A stretch of 64,000 nucleotides of DNA from Clostridium moniliforme (GCF_017873235.1 NZ_JAGGJZ010000001.1:434001-498000); one strand, 5' to 3'; positions 16,681 through 25,912 are shown, counted from the stretch's first letter. Made by a program: numbers and translations. The notes: a model not told the origin generated them from the letters alone.

Positions 16681-16938
16681 TTAATCTCTTTTAGCTAAAG
16701 CTAAACCTTTATCTGTAAATTCCCATTTAACTATAGGATTTAATGACTTACTACTACATCCACAACCACATTTTTCACATTTTGTCGTACTGCAACCTTC
16801 TTTTTTTATGTATCCACTAAGTTCTAATTTCTCTTTATATTGAGCTACTATTTCTTCACTTATATCTAATGTCTTTGCTATTCCCTTTACAGAAAAGTCA
16901 TGACTTTTATACATATAACTTATAATTTGTTTTAACAT
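16681..16938 (-). CDS. FeoC-like winged-helix protein with a cysteine cluster
   Basis: 85 aa. The N-terminal half is a winged helix (QIISYMYKSHDFSVKGIAKTLDISEEIVAQY). A cysteine-rich loop follows, CSTTKCEKCGCGC (residues ~49-61), where FeoC proteins carry an iron-sulfur or metal site, then the wing (VKWEFTDKGLALA). It is first in the feo operon directly under the Fur-box-like site, so it probably senses iron or redox state and acts on FeoB or the promoter. The FeoC assignment rests on position and layout. Confidence 0.75.
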   Translation of the reverse strand: MLKQIISYMYKSHDFSVKGIAKTLDISEEIVAQYKEKLELSGYIKKEGCSTTKCEKCGCGCSSKSLNPIVKWEFTDKGLALAKRD

Positions 16939-16952
16939 CTAATCACCTCTAT

Positions 16953-16967
16953 TGATATTGATTATCA
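16953..16967 (-). promoter_or_regulatory. Fur-box-like operator of feo operon 1
   Basis: TGATAATCAATATCA on the minus strand matches the 7-1-7 Fur consensus TGATAATnATTATCA at 13 of 15 positions. It lies between the -10 box and the start of the FeoC-like gene. A second palindrome, TATCAATTGATA (17077-17088), lies further upstream. Confidence 0.7.
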
Positions 16968-16975
16968 CTACTGAT

Positions 16976-17004
16976 ATACTATTCATTTTCAACTTATTTG
17001 TCAA
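16976..17004 (-). promoter_or_regulatory. Promoter of feo operon 1
   Basis: Minus strand TTGACA (17004-16999), 17-base spacer, TAGTAT (16981-16976), with the Fur box just downstream. Confidence 0.7.
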
Positions 17005-17119
17005 CTTTTTCAATCTTTGTATAAATTAATTAACTCATTAATTCTTTATATTAATAAGTTTTACTTTAATTGTTGTTATCAATTGATATTAAAATTCACT
17101 TTCTATTAAGCTATAAAAA

Positions 17120-17152
17120 AAGAGCTAAGTTATCTTTTTTAACTTAACTCTT
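17120..17152 (-). terminator. Terminator of the PEPCK-like gene
   Basis: Minus strand AAGAGTTAAGTTA and its near-complement TAACTTAGCTCTT (one mismatch) form a stem followed by a T7 run. Confidence 0.8.
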
Positions 17153-17163
17153 AAAATTTAATT

Positions 17164-18915
17164 TTATAAATTTTTAATTTCTTCAAATAATTCTAATGCA
17201 GCATCTCTTGGACCTTTCTTTTCTTCTCCCTTAACACCAAGACAAGTTCTTAACTGACCAACCTTAACATTACCTTCAAACATTGCATTAAAATATTTAT
17301 CTAATAATATATCAGTTTCCTCTTGTTTTTGTGCAGGTCCAAATGGATTAGCAAAATATGATTCAACAAGTCCTGTTTCTGATGTAGTTCCCTTTGCCAT
17401 TCTAGCACCTGATCTAAATACTTTAATAGCTTCGTTTGCATTATCAAAATAACTTATTGAATTCTCTCCATCTGAAACTTTATCATAGTTATTTGCATAA
17501 TAGAATAAATCTACATCATATCCTTTTACAATTGCATTGTATGGTGCAACTGGCATAACAAGCCTTGCATTAATTTTGTCTGGATTCATAAATATACTTC
17601 TATCCATTTCTTTAAAGGCATAACCTTGATCTAAATCATCTAATCTTACAAAGGCACCTATTTCTGTACCATAACCAAATATTTTTCCATCCTTTAATTT
17701 GAATGTACCCATATCATCAAATATTATAGTCATATCTGAAATATAATCTTCACTTAGTGCTCTAAAAGCTTCTAAACTTTCTGATTTTCCAGCTCCACTA
17801 TCTCCCATAATTACCACATTTGCAGTTTTGCCATTTTTAAGAACTATATTTACCATAGCCCCATGTATTGGAAGATTTCCTCTTTTTATCATTATTAAGT
17901 TATGAAGTGTAAGTGTCATCTTTTTCATATATCCAAAATAATCTATTTCTTCTGAATGATTTATATATCCTACCATTATATCGTTTTTCTTATCTTCATA
18001 AAATACTGTTTTTAATTCACTATCTTTTTCTTCATCTTTAACACCAAACATAAAAATCATATCTGGCTTTCTTCCTCTACACTCTTCTTTTCTAGCCATT
18101 TCAAAAAGATTACATAAAGTTATTCCATGTTCCATAAAGTCTCTGTGGAAATAAATATATGCTAAAAGCTCTCCAACCTTTGCAGGATAACAGAACCAAT
18201 GGTCTTTATTCATACTTGCATATTTCAATGGATTTTCCTTTATCTCACTAAACATTCCTGTTCTTGTATTTCTCTTTGGATAAGTAATAAATGGAGTTTC
18301 TAAAAGTATACTATCTATAAATGGTATCTTTTCTAATATTTCATATCCATCTGGAACAGGCCATATTATTTTATTTAACATAAGGCATGAATTTCCTCCA
18401 GCAGGTATTTGTCTAAATACTTTTGGTTGAACTCCTAATATGTTTTTTTCAATTTTTCTATAAAGACGTAAAATTAATTTTGATAATCCATCATTGGCTT
18501 CTGTGAAGCTCATCTGAGCTAATCCACCATCAACTTTTCCACCATGAACTAAAGTATATCTTTCAAGTCTTCTCCAGAATAAATAAAATCCTTCAATTAA
18601 TCTTATAAAATCTTCTTTATTTGTTAATAGCCCTCTATAATGTTCATTAAATTCAATTATTTCTTCTACATTCATTACTGTTAAAAATTTAAAAATTCTT
18701 ATTAATTCTTTTCTTAATTTTATAACATCATCACAATTTAATGAATTTTGTAAATATCTATAACTTAAAGAATTCTTTCTCTTTGATTTCTTTAAAAATA
18801 AATCTAATACTCTCCTAAACCCATCACTTTCTAACAAAGATTCAAATGTAGCACAATACTTTGCTGTGAAATTAATTATTACTTTATCATTGCTCATTGA
18901 AAATTCTTTTTGCAT
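17164..18915 (-). CDS. PEP-carboxykinase/HprK-like P-loop protein, substrate unknown
   Basis: 583 aa. A P-loop GDSGAGKS lies at residues 371-378, with an acidic Walker B-like pair IIFDD at 400-401 and a nearby His (HGAMVNIVL, about 351) in the layout of PEP carboxykinase and HPr kinase nucleotide domains. The N-terminal 200 residues are helical and match nothing I recognise. It is related to proteins often annotated as PEP carboxykinase in clostridia, but the classical PEPCK substrate motifs are not evident. GAGGGGG precedes the ATG. It is monocistronic and cytosolic. An ATP-dependent kinase or carboxykinase activity is inference. Confidence 0.6.
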   Translation of the reverse strand: MQKEFSMSNDKVIINFTAKYCATFESLLESDGFRRVLDLFLKKSKRKNSLSYRYLQNSLNCDDVIKLRKELIRIFKFLTVMNVEEIIEFNEHYRGLLTNKEDFIRLIEGFYLFWRRLERYTLVHGGKVDGGLAQMSFTEANDGLSKLILRLYRKIEKNILGVQPKVFRQIPAGGNSCLMLNKIIWPVPDGYEILEKIPFIDSILLETPFITYPKRNTRTGMFSEIKENPLKYASMNKDHWFCYPAKVGELLAYIYFHRDFMEHGITLCNLFEMARKEECRGRKPDMIFMFGVKDEEKDSELKTVFYEDKKNDIMVGYINHSEEIDYFGYMKKMTLTLHNLIMIKRGNLPIHGAMVNIVLKNGKTANVVIMGDSGAGKSESLEAFRALSEDYISDMTIIFDDMGTFKLKDGKIFGYGTEIGAFVRLDDLDQGYAFKEMDRSIFMNPDKINARLVMPVAPYNAIVKGYDVDLFYYANNYDKVSDGENSISYFDNANEAIKVFRSGARMAKGTTSETGLVESYFANPFGPAQKQEETDILLDKYFNAMFEGNVKVGQLRTCLGVKGEEKKGPRDAALELFEEIKNL

Positions 18916-19091
18916 AATTTTGCCCCCTCATGAATTTTTTACACTTTAAAAATTTCATTTTTATCACTTTTTTATCGATTTAAACCAATTATATCACACT
19001 TTTTGAAATTTTGTGAATAAAAATTTTTCATTTTTAAATTATATTCGCTTATATTCAAATTGTTCCTTTTATCTTTTATAATAAATTTTAT

Positions 19092-19120
19092 AAAAAAAAG
19101 TTGCTTTATAAGCAACTTTT
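19092..19120 (-). terminator. Terminator of plsC
   Basis: AAAAGTTGCT / AGCAACTTTT (19096-19105 with 19111-19120), followed on the minus strand by a run of Ts. It abuts the plsC stop. Confidence 0.88.
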
Positions 19121-19121
19121 A

Positions 19122-19832
19122 TTATACCCAAATCATATTATCTATAACCTCTTTTTGAACTCTTTCAGTTAATGTTTTTTCTTCATCTTTTGTTAAACTA
19201 TCTGTATATATAGGTTTTCCAAAAACTATTGTAACTTTCCCCTTAGAAAATTTTCTATTATCTTCAAAGCATTTTGATGTTCCATCTATTGAAAATGGTA
19301 CTATTGGAACTTTCGCTTTTGTTGCAAGCTTCATACTTCCTTTTTTAAATTCATGAACTTTCCCATCTTTAGCTCTAGTTCCTTCTGGAAAGATTGCCAT
19401 ATCATATCCACTTTTTAAGAATTCTGCTCCTTTTGCAATAACTTTAATTGCTTCTCTAACATTATCTCTATCTAAAGCTACGCAATTCATATTTTTAACC
19501 CAAAATCCTAATACAGGAATTTTAAGTACTTCTTTTTTAGCTATAAAGCCTACACCTCTACGTGATGCGTATCTTAATACTGGAATATCCAATATACTCA
19601 TATGGTTTCCTATAAATGCACATGTTTCATCAGGTATATTTTCATAACCTTTTATTTCAATATCCATTCCAACTGTCTTTATTGTAACTTCACTCCATTT
19701 ACCAAAAACATCTTGTCCATACTTAAATGCTTCCTTTTCTCCTTTAGTTTTATATATATAATTAAATTTAATTCCCTTTAATCTTACAAAAATCATATAT
19801 ATTCCATATTTAATCATCTTAAATATTTGCAT
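19122..19832 (-). CDS. plsC: 1-acyl-sn-glycerol-3-phosphate acyltransferase
   Basis: 236 aa. The acyltransferase motifs are NHMSILD (the HX4D catalytic pair), the phosphate-binding FPEGTR and VPIVPFSIDGT. The enzyme makes phosphatidic acid from lysophosphatidic acid at the cytoplasmic membrane face. The N-terminal hydrophobic stretch (IKYGIYMIFVRLKGI) probably anchors it. It is monocistronic, divergent from the MBL lipoprotein gene. Confidence 0.93.
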   Translation of the reverse strand: MQIFKMIKYGIYMIFVRLKGIKFNYIYKTKGEKEAFKYGQDVFGKWSEVTIKTVGMDIEIKGYENIPDETCAFIGNHMSILDIPVLRYASRRGVGFIAKKEVLKIPVLGFWVKNMNCVALDRDNVREAIKVIAKGAEFLKSGYDMAIFPEGTRAKDGKVHEFKKGSMKLATKAKVPIVPFSIDGTSKCFEDNRKFSKGKVTIVFGKPIYTDSLTKDEEKTLTERVQKEVIDNMIWV

Positions 19833-19952
19833 TTTCTTATCCTCCTAGCATTTTTCTTAAGTCTTTAATATAATAAAAACCTTTCTTTATCTTTATTATT
19901 ATACAATATGATGATAAACTATTACAGTATATATTATATAAGGAGGGATTCT

Positions 19953-20819
19953 TTGAATAAAAAGTTTAGAAACTTATTATGTATTTTAATGCTATTGTTA
20001 TCAACTGTTTTATTTGGATGTACTAATTCATCTGATAAAAATAACTTAAATTCTTCATCTAATATGTTAGTTCACTACATAAATGTTGGACAAGGAGATG
20101 CAGAACTTATACAAGTAAATGGGAAAAATATGCTTATTGACGCTGGACCTAGATCAAATGAAAAAGATATAATTTCATATTTAAATAAACTTAAGATTAA
20201 AAAATTAGATTATGTTATTGCTACTCATCCTCATGAGGATCATATAGGTAATATGGCTGAAATAATTAACAAATATGAAATTGGAAAGTTTTATGCTCCA
20301 AAAATAGAACATAATACAAGAACTTTTGAAAATATGATTAAAGCTCTTAAAAAGAAGAATTTAAAAATCAATGTTATTAAAGAAGGAACTGATACTATTG
20401 ACTTAGGTAAAAATACTAAAGTTACAGTATATTCTCCTAAAGCCAATGGCTATGGTGATAAGGGTGATTTAAATAATTACTCTCCAATAATGAAAATAAC
20501 TTATGGTAAAAATTCTTTCCTATTTACAGGAGATGCAGAAAAGCTTGAAGAAAATTATGTATTAAGTAAAAATTATAACCTTAAGGCAGATGTTTTAAAA
20601 TTAGGTCATCATGGTTCATCAACTTCTACAACTGATAAATTTTTAAAAGCAGTAAATCCTTCCATTGGAATTATTTCCTGTGGAATAGATAATAAATATG
20701 GACATCCGCATAAAGAAACATTAAGGAAACTAAAAAAATATAATATTAAAATATATAGAACAGATAAAGATGGTACTATAGTTCTTTCAAGTAATGGTAC
20801 TGATATAACTAAAAAGTAA
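19953..20819 (+). CDS. Secreted ComEC-like metallo-beta-lactamase-fold lipoprotein
   Basis: 288 aa from a TTG start at 19953, 5 bases after AGGAGGG; upstream in-frame ATGs at 19908 and 19911 precede this ribosome binding site and are unlikely. The N-terminus then reads as a lipoprotein signal (KKFRNLLCILMLLLSTVLFGC). Metal ligands: THPHEDH, FTGDAE, GHHGSS and a final GHPH. This is the stand-alone form of the ComEC beta-lactamase domain, a probable extracellular membrane-anchored nuclease or phosphodiesterase. The substrate is inferred from the family. Confidence 0.85.
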   Translation: MNKKFRNLLCILMLLLSTVLFGCTNSSDKNNLNSSSNMLVHYINVGQGDAELIQVNGKNMLIDAGPRSNEKDIISYLNKLKIKKLDYVIATHPHEDHIGNMAEIINKYEIGKFYAPKIEHNTRTFENMIKALKKKNLKINVIKEGTDTIDLGKNTKVTVYSPKANGYGDKGDLNNYSPIMKITYGKNSFLFTGDAEKLEENYVLSKNYNLKADVLKLGHHGSSTSTTDKFLKAVNPSIGIISCGIDNKYGHPHKETLRKLKKYNIKIYRTDKDGTIVLSSNGTDITKK

Positions 20820-20824
20820 AAATT

Positions 20825-20862
20825 AAAACACTTAGAAATATTATTTTATTTCTAAGTGTTTT
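20825..20862. terminator. Bidirectional terminator between convergent genes
   Basis: AAAACACTTAGAAATA (20825-20840) pairs perfectly with 20847-20862. The right arm encodes the last residues of the minus-strand gene. Confidence 0.88.
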
Positions 20863-21557
20863 TCTTCTAATATATCAGTTTCTTCTTTATTTTCTATCTC
20901 TTCTTCTTTTTCTTCTAACTTAATATATTTTTTCCAGTTAGTATATATATAATATAGGTTAACAACATCTTGTTCATTGTAAAGAAGAATTTTTTCTATC
21001 TTTTCCTTTGGCATTCTTTTTATATAATCATTGTCCTTCATAACTTTATGAAAAGTCTTTGCTAAATTCGAACCACTAATAACTTCCCCTTGTCTATCAA
21101 TATCAAAAATCTTTTCTAATTTTTTAAGACCTATAGAAGTTTTCATTTCTTTCTCATATGCCTTTTGAATATCTATTGAAAAAAATTCTTCTTCAAAATC
21201 ATATGCTATATTATTTTTATTGAATAAGTAATTTATTACTGTAAAATCATTATTACCTGAAAATGTTGATATAGCTTTTTTACCTTCTTTTTTCATATTC
21301 GTAAAATAATTTAGAGCTAAAGTTAGAATATCTTTGCTTTCCTTTTTGTTTTCTATCATATATTGAGTTACATGAAGTATTTTTCTTTCCTTATTATATA
21401 CACATGCTCCAAAGACACCTATACATTTAGGTTTTTTGTATACATAATGTTCTAAATCAAAGAATATTATATCTTCTGGTAAAACCTTATATTCATTTTC
21501 TAAAAAATCTTCTGATTCTAAATTATCTACAGGTATAATGTTTTCTTTTATAATCAC
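20841..21557 (-). CDS. RNase H-like (YprB/DnaQ-fold) predicted 3'-5' exonuclease
   Basis: 238 aa. The acidic residues of the fold are in FFDLEHY (DxE, about residues 33-35), FSGNNDFTVINY and LLYNEQDVVNLYYI (final D), matching the YprB RNase H-like family. The C-terminal ~30 residues are mostly Glu/Lys (EEKEEEIENKEETDILEEK), a charged tail. It is a cytosolic nuclease of unknown substrate. The start is 14 bases after the HAD phosphatase stop, so the two are probably co-transcribed. Confidence 0.75.
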   Translation of the reverse strand: MIIKENIIPVDNLESEDFLENEYKVLPEDIIFFDLEHYVYKKPKCIGVFGACVYNKERKILHVTQYMIENKKESKDILTLALNYFTNMKKEGKKAISTFSGNNDFTVINYLFNKNNIAYDFEEEFFSIDIQKAYEKEMKTSIGLKKLEKIFDIDRQGEVISGSNLAKTFHKVMKDNDYIKRMPKEKIEKILLYNEQDVVNLYYIYTNWKKYIKLEEKEEEIENKEETDILEEKHLEIK

Positions 21558-21571
21558 AGTATCACTCTTTC

Positions 21572-22303
21572 TTACTCAAATTGTATATCACCTATATTAA
21601 GATTATACGTTACATCTTTTCTTTCTACAATAACATTTATTCTCTCTGACAAATCTTTATCAGATATTATTTTCTTTAAAAGTTCCTTTGTTGGATTCAT
21701 ACAATAAGGATTTCCTACTTTGCTAAGCATTGTATAATCTCCAGCAGTATCTCCATATGCATAACTTTCTTCTAAATCTAAATTATACTTTTCTTGTAAT
21801 TCCTTAATTGCTTTTTCTTTACTTTCACTATCCCACATAGGTATTACATCACCAGTATATTTATTATCCTTATCTAATATATACTTAGCACCTCTAAAAT
21901 CATTAAATCCATATTTTGATGACATCTCTTTTACTAATTCTATAGGAGAACCTGAAACGGTAATTAAAATATGTCCTTGTTCCTTGTGCCATTTTATTCT
22001 ATCCCTTGTAAATGTATATACTCTATCACCTTTTTGTTCAATAACTCTCTTAGCTATAAATTCTATTTGATCGTTCTTTAATCCTTTTATAGCTTCCATA
22101 TATATATCAATCATTTTTAATAAATATGTATCATAATCACCTTGGCGTCTATCCCACTTTTCAAAATCTTTTCTAACATCATTGTACCATTTTTCTGGTT
22201 TAATTATTTCATATTTAATCATTTTTTTAAAAACTTCTGTAATTAAACCTTCTCTATATAAAGTTCCATCAATGTCAAAAAAAGCTGCAATATTTTTCTC
22301 CAT
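21572..22303 (-). CDS. HAD-superfamily hydrolase, subfamily IB (SerB-like)
   Basis: 243 aa. HAD motif I FDIDGTLYREG (nucleophile Asp), motif II ITVSGSP, and motif IV AYGDTAGDYTML are in the right order. The helical cap after motif I fits the phosphoserine-phosphatase-like subfamily IB. It probably removes phosphate from a small metabolite; the substrate is unknown. A good AGGAGG precedes the ATG. It is first of a two-gene unit with the RNase H-like gene. Confidence 0.85.
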   Translation of the reverse strand: MEKNIAAFFDIDGTLYREGLITEVFKKMIKYEIIKPEKWYNDVRKDFEKWDRRQGDYDTYLLKMIDIYMEAIKGLKNDQIEFIAKRVIEQKGDRVYTFTRDRIKWHKEQGHILITVSGSPIELVKEMSSKYGFNDFRGAKYILDKDNKYTGDVIPMWDSESKEKAIKELQEKYNLDLEESYAYGDTAGDYTMLSKVGNPYCMNPTKELLKKIISDKDLSERINVIVERKDVTYNLNIGDIQFE

Positions 22304-22459
22304 AAAAAAAACCTCCTCATCCTCTTTAGTAATTAACTTTTCTTTATATTATACCCATAAAAAATTTTTTTGCAAAATAATTCTACAATTATATACTTTT
22401 TAGAATATATATTTATATATTTACAAAATTTTTTATACATATTATTTTCATATTAAACA

Positions 22460-22489
22460 TTGACTTCTAAATTCATATAGTGCTATTAT
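22460..22489 (+). promoter_or_regulatory. Promoter of feo operon 2
   Basis: TTGACT (22460-22465), 18-base spacer, TATTAT (22484-22489). Confidence 0.65.
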
Positions 22490-22502
22490 AATTATATAAT
22501 AT

Positions 22503-22521
22503 GATAATGATTTTCATTGTG
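22503..22521 (+). promoter_or_regulatory. Fur-box-like operator of feo operon 2
   Basis: GATAATGATTTTCATTGTG matches the 19-bp Fur consensus GATAATGATAATCATTATC at 15 positions, just downstream of the -10 box and before feoA. Confidence 0.75.
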
Positions 22522-22534
22522 AGGTGTTAAACAA

Positions 22535-22753
22535 ATGGAATTAATAAAACTAAAACCTGGCGAGCACGGTGTTATAAATGCCATTGGTGGAGATGCTAAA
22601 TTAGCCAAAAGGTTGTTAGCTTTAGGCTGTATTGAAGGTACTGAAATAACACTAAAAAGAATAGCTCCTTTAGGAGACCCTTTAATAGTAAATTTTAGAG
22701 GCTTTGATTTAGCAATAAGGAAAAAAGACGCAAAGAATATTTTACTAACTTAG
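22535..22753 (+). CDS. feoA: Ferrous iron transport protein FeoA
   Basis: 72 aa FeoA domain: GEHGVINAIGGDAKLAKRLLALGCIEG, then APLGDPLIVNFRGFDLAIRKKDAKNIL. It is the first gene of the second feo operon, directly under a Fur-box-like site and 13 bases before feoB. The small cytosolic SH3-like protein is thought to modulate FeoB. Confidence 0.93.
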   Translation: MELIKLKPGEHGVINAIGGDAKLAKRLLALGCIEGTEITLKRIAPLGDPLIVNFRGFDLAIRKKDAKNILLT

Positions 22754-22766
22754 GGAGGAAATACAA

Positions 22767-24527
22767 ATGACAACAATTGCTTTACTTGGCAATCCAAATG
22801 TGGGTAAAACAACTCTTTTTAATGCATTAACTGGTTCAAAACAATATGTTGGTAATTGGCCTGGTGTTACTGTTGAAAAGAAAGAAGGATACTACAAAGA
22901 TATAAAAATAGTAGATTTACCTGGTATTTATGCAATGGATACTTTTTCTCATGAAGAAAAAGTTGCAAAAAACTTTTTAGAAGATGGCGATGTAGACATT
23001 ATACTTAATATTGTTGATGGTTCTAATTTAGATAGAAATTTATATTTAACTACTCAACTTAAACAATTTAATAAACCAATAATTCTTGCCATTAATATGA
23101 TAGATGTTGTTAATAACAAAGGTTATGAAATTGATTATAAAAAGCTTTCAGAAGAATTTGAAATTACAGTTATTCCTATTGTGGCTTCAAAAGGAAAAGG
23201 CATTGACTTAGTTAAAAATACATTAGAAAATAATAATTTTACTTATAACAATAATAATTCAAAGTACGATTTTAAAAATGAAAAAGAAGCTTATAAGTAT
23301 ATTGAAAAAGTGGTTCATGATTGTTTGAAGATAAAAGATTCAAACAAAAAGAATTTAACTGAAAAATTAGATAAAATTTTCTTAAATCCAATTTTAGCCT
23401 ATCCTTTATTTATCATAATAATGGCATTTATGTTCCAATTTACATTTTCATGGGTTGGACAACCTATATCAGATTGGCTAGATGGATTATTAAATGATTC
23501 ATTTATCCCTTGGATGCATACAGTTTTAAGTAGTGCTTCACCTTGGTTTCAATCATTATTAATTGATGGTATTATAAGCGGTGTAGGTGGAATATTAGTT
23601 CTTTTACCTGTAATACTTGCACTATTTATTTGTATAACTTTTTTAGAAGATAGTGGTTACATGGCAAGAGTTGCTTTTTTGATGGACAAACTTATGAGAA
23701 AAATGGGACTTTCAGGTAAAGCCTTTATACCAATGATTGTAGGTTTTGGTTGTACAGTTCCTGCAATTATGTCTGCAAGAACATTAGAAAGCGAAAAGGA
23801 TAGAAAGCTAACAGCTCTACTTGTTCCTTTAATGTCTTGTAATGCTAGACTTCCTGTTTACGCATTATTTGCTTCAGTGTTTTTCACAGAACATAGAGGT
23901 TTAGTTGTGGCTTCACTTTATTTGTTAGGTGTTATAGTAGCATTTTTACTTGGTATTTTATTTAAGAAAACTATATTTAAAAAGGATGAAGAACCTTTTA
24001 TAATAGAACTTCCAAATTATAAGTTACCTCAAGTAAAATCACTTTTAAAACAAACATTTGATAAAGGTAAGGGCTTTTTAAAGAAAGCTGGTACAATTAT
24101 TTTTGCTATGAGTGTTCTTATTTGGTTCTTATCAAACTTTAATTTTCATGGAATGGTTGAAAATATTGATGAAAGTTTATTAGCTTCAATTGGTTCATTT
24201 ATTGCTCCAGTTTTTTCTCCACTTGGTTTTGGTAACTGGCAGTCATCAGTTTCTCTATTAAGTGGTTTACTAGCAAAAGAAACTGTTGTTTCTACAATGG
24301 AAGTAATATTTAGTGGTGATTTAAGAGTTATTTTACCTCACTTCTTTACATCAATTTCAGCTTATTCATTTTTAATATTTACTTTACTTTATGTTCCTTG
24401 TATTTCAGCAGTAGGTACAATGAAGAAAGAATATGGAAATAAGATTACACTTTTTTCAGTTTGTTATCAACTCGTACTTGCTTGGGTTGTTGCATTTATA
24501 TTCTACAACTTAGCCTCATTATTTTAA
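22767..24527 (+). CDS. feoB: Ferrous iron transporter FeoB (short copy)
   Basis: 586 aa. G1 GNPNVGKT near the N-terminus, DLPGIYA (G3) and NMID (G4) are followed by a membrane domain with GCTVPAIMSARTLESEKDR and SCNARLPVYALF. Compared with the other FeoB it has a much shorter linker between the G domain and the first membrane helix, so GTPase coupling may differ. GGGAGG precedes the ATG. Fe2+ uptake at the plasma membrane, probably Fur-repressed. Confidence 0.96.
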   Translation: MTTIALLGNPNVGKTTLFNALTGSKQYVGNWPGVTVEKKEGYYKDIKIVDLPGIYAMDTFSHEEKVAKNFLEDGDVDIILNIVDGSNLDRNLYLTTQLKQFNKPIILAINMIDVVNNKGYEIDYKKLSEEFEITVIPIVASKGKGIDLVKNTLENNNFTYNNNNSKYDFKNEKEAYKYIEKVVHDCLKIKDSNKKNLTEKLDKIFLNPILAYPLFIIIMAFMFQFTFSWVGQPISDWLDGLLNDSFIPWMHTVLSSASPWFQSLLIDGIISGVGGILVLLPVILALFICITFLEDSGYMARVAFLMDKLMRKMGLSGKAFIPMIVGFGCTVPAIMSARTLESEKDRKLTALLVPLMSCNARLPVYALFASVFFTEHRGLVVASLYLLGVIVAFLLGILFKKTIFKKDEEPFIIELPNYKLPQVKSLLKQTFDKGKGFLKKAGTIIFAMSVLIWFLSNFNFHGMVENIDESLLASIGSFIAPVFSPLGFGNWQSSVSLLSGLLAKETVVSTMEVIFSGDLRVILPHFFTSISAYSFLIFTLLYVPCISAVGTMKKEYGNKITLFSVCYQLVLAWVVAFIFYNLASLF

Positions 24528-24541
24528 TAGAAGGTGATATT

Positions 24542-24685
24542 ATGGAAATTATAATAACAGCTGGAATTGTAATATTAGCTGCCTTTATAATATATAAAAA
24601 TGTTAAGAAATCCTCTAGTGGACAGTGTAATTGTGGTTCTTGTAACAAAAATTGTCCTTCTAGAAAATTAAATATAAAAAAATAA
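24542..24685 (+). CDS. FeoB-associated Cys-rich membrane protein
   Basis: 47 aa. One N-terminal membrane helix (IIITAGIVILAAFIIY) is followed by a short cytosolic tail with five Cys in CNCGSCNKNC plus Lys residues. The start ATG follows GAAGGTGATATT and is the natural one; a longer in-frame ORF upstream overlaps feoB and is spurious. This family sits next to feoB in many Firmicutes and is presumed to hand iron to or from the transporter, which is inference. It is the last gene of the operon. Confidence 0.85.
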   Translation: MEIIITAGIVILAAFIIYKNVKKSSSGQCNCGSCNKNCPSRKLNIKK

Positions 24686-24719
24686 AAATATCAGTAGGTT
24701 TTAACCTACTGATATTTTT
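24684..24719. terminator. Bidirectional terminator, end of feo operon 2
   Basis: AAAAATATCAGTAGGTT (24684-24700) pairs perfectly with 24703-24719. A-run and T-run flank it, so it serves both convergent genes. Confidence 0.92.
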
Positions 24720-24726
24720 ATTTATC

Positions 24727-25839
24727 TTATAATTCATCTACTACATCTTTATGTTTTTCCTTAAATCTATTTACTATAATATCATAATAAATTTTTATTG
24801 TTGCCATTGTTGGTGATGCAAGAAGCATTCCTATTGCACCAAAAAATCCTCCCCCAATTGTTACGCCAAGTACAACCCAAAAAGGTCCTATTCCAACCTT
24901 TCCGCTTACTAATTTAGGTTCTAAATACCATGCATCAAATTGTTGAAGTAATAGTAAGAAGATAAAAACTCCAAGAGTTTTCCATGGAGATATAAATATT
25001 GCAACAATACAGCAAACAACTTCACCAACAAATGGTCCAAAATAAGGTATCATATTTGTAAATCCTACTACTATTGCAAGTAATATTGCATAAGGAACTT
25101 TTAATATTATAAGACCTATTAATGATATTAGCCCAATTATTAATGAATCTAAAGCTTTAATCCCTATATATGTTCCAATCATATAATTATATGTTCTAAA
25201 TAAGTTTAGTATCCACTTTCCTCTTTTCTCACCTATAATCATAACTGTAAGTAATTTTCCTTGTTTTATAAATCTTTCTTTATCAGCTAACACATATATT
25301 GATATTAAAAAACCAAAACCAATCATTATTATATCTGTAGTTATTGTTAAAAGTGATCCTGCTGCCCCTTCTAATAAATTTACAGCAATAGCTCCAAACT
25401 TTGTGGATACTGATGTCAATGTATGAAGTACACCAGCCTCTTTCATTATTGCATAAAACTTATCATTTTGCAGAGCAGAATTAATCCATCCTTGAGCTGT
25501 ACTAATATAACTTGGTACTTCTTTTGCTATTGATATTATACTATCTATTACACTTGGAATTACATATATTCCTATAATAACTAATATTCCTAGAAAAATT
25601 AAATATGTTGCAGCAACTGATAGCCCTCTATTTAATTTAAGTTTTTTTTCAAATAATTTCATTATAGGATTTAAAATATAAGCAAAAATAAAAGCATATA
25701 TAAATGGTGTTAAAACATTTATAAACTTCTTTAAGATTGCTAAATATATAGGATAATTGTCAACAACTTTATAGACAATAAAAACTATTAAAACTGCAAT
25801 TAAAATATCTTTATATTTTATGTTTCTATCTAATTTCAA
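24727..25839 (-). CDS. AI-2E family transporter (PerM/YtvI-like)
   Basis: 370 aa with about seven to eight membrane helices and the family C-terminal signature (PYFGPFVGEV, LEPKLVSGKVGIGPFWVVLGVTIGG). Members export small molecules or ions, including sodium/proton exchange; substrate unknown. In-frame GTGs at 25851 and 25848 fall inside the ribosome binding site GGTGGTGA; TTG at 25839, 5 bases after it, is the better start. It is monocistronic, upstream neighbour argS. Confidence 0.88.
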   Translation of the reverse strand: MKLDRNIKYKDILIAVLIVFIVYKVVDNYPIYLAILKKFINVLTPFIYAFIFAYILNPIMKLFEKKLKLNRGLSVAATYLIFLGILVIIGIYVIPSVIDSIISIAKEVPSYISTAQGWINSALQNDKFYAIMKEAGVLHTLTSVSTKFGAIAVNLLEGAAGSLLTITTDIIMIGFGFLISIYVLADKERFIKQGKLLTVMIIGEKRGKWILNLFRTYNYMIGTYIGIKALDSLIIGLISLIGLIILKVPYAILLAIVVGFTNMIPYFGPFVGEVVCCIVAIFISPWKTLGVFIFLLLLQQFDAWYLEPKLVSGKVGIGPFWVVLGVTIGGGFFGAIGMLLASPTMATIKIYYDIIVNRFKEKHKDVVDEL

Positions 25840-25912
25840 ACCGTTCACCACCTTTTAATTTTTCTTTTAGTTATATTATACATTAAAAATTTTAATATTC
25901 TATAATGACACA

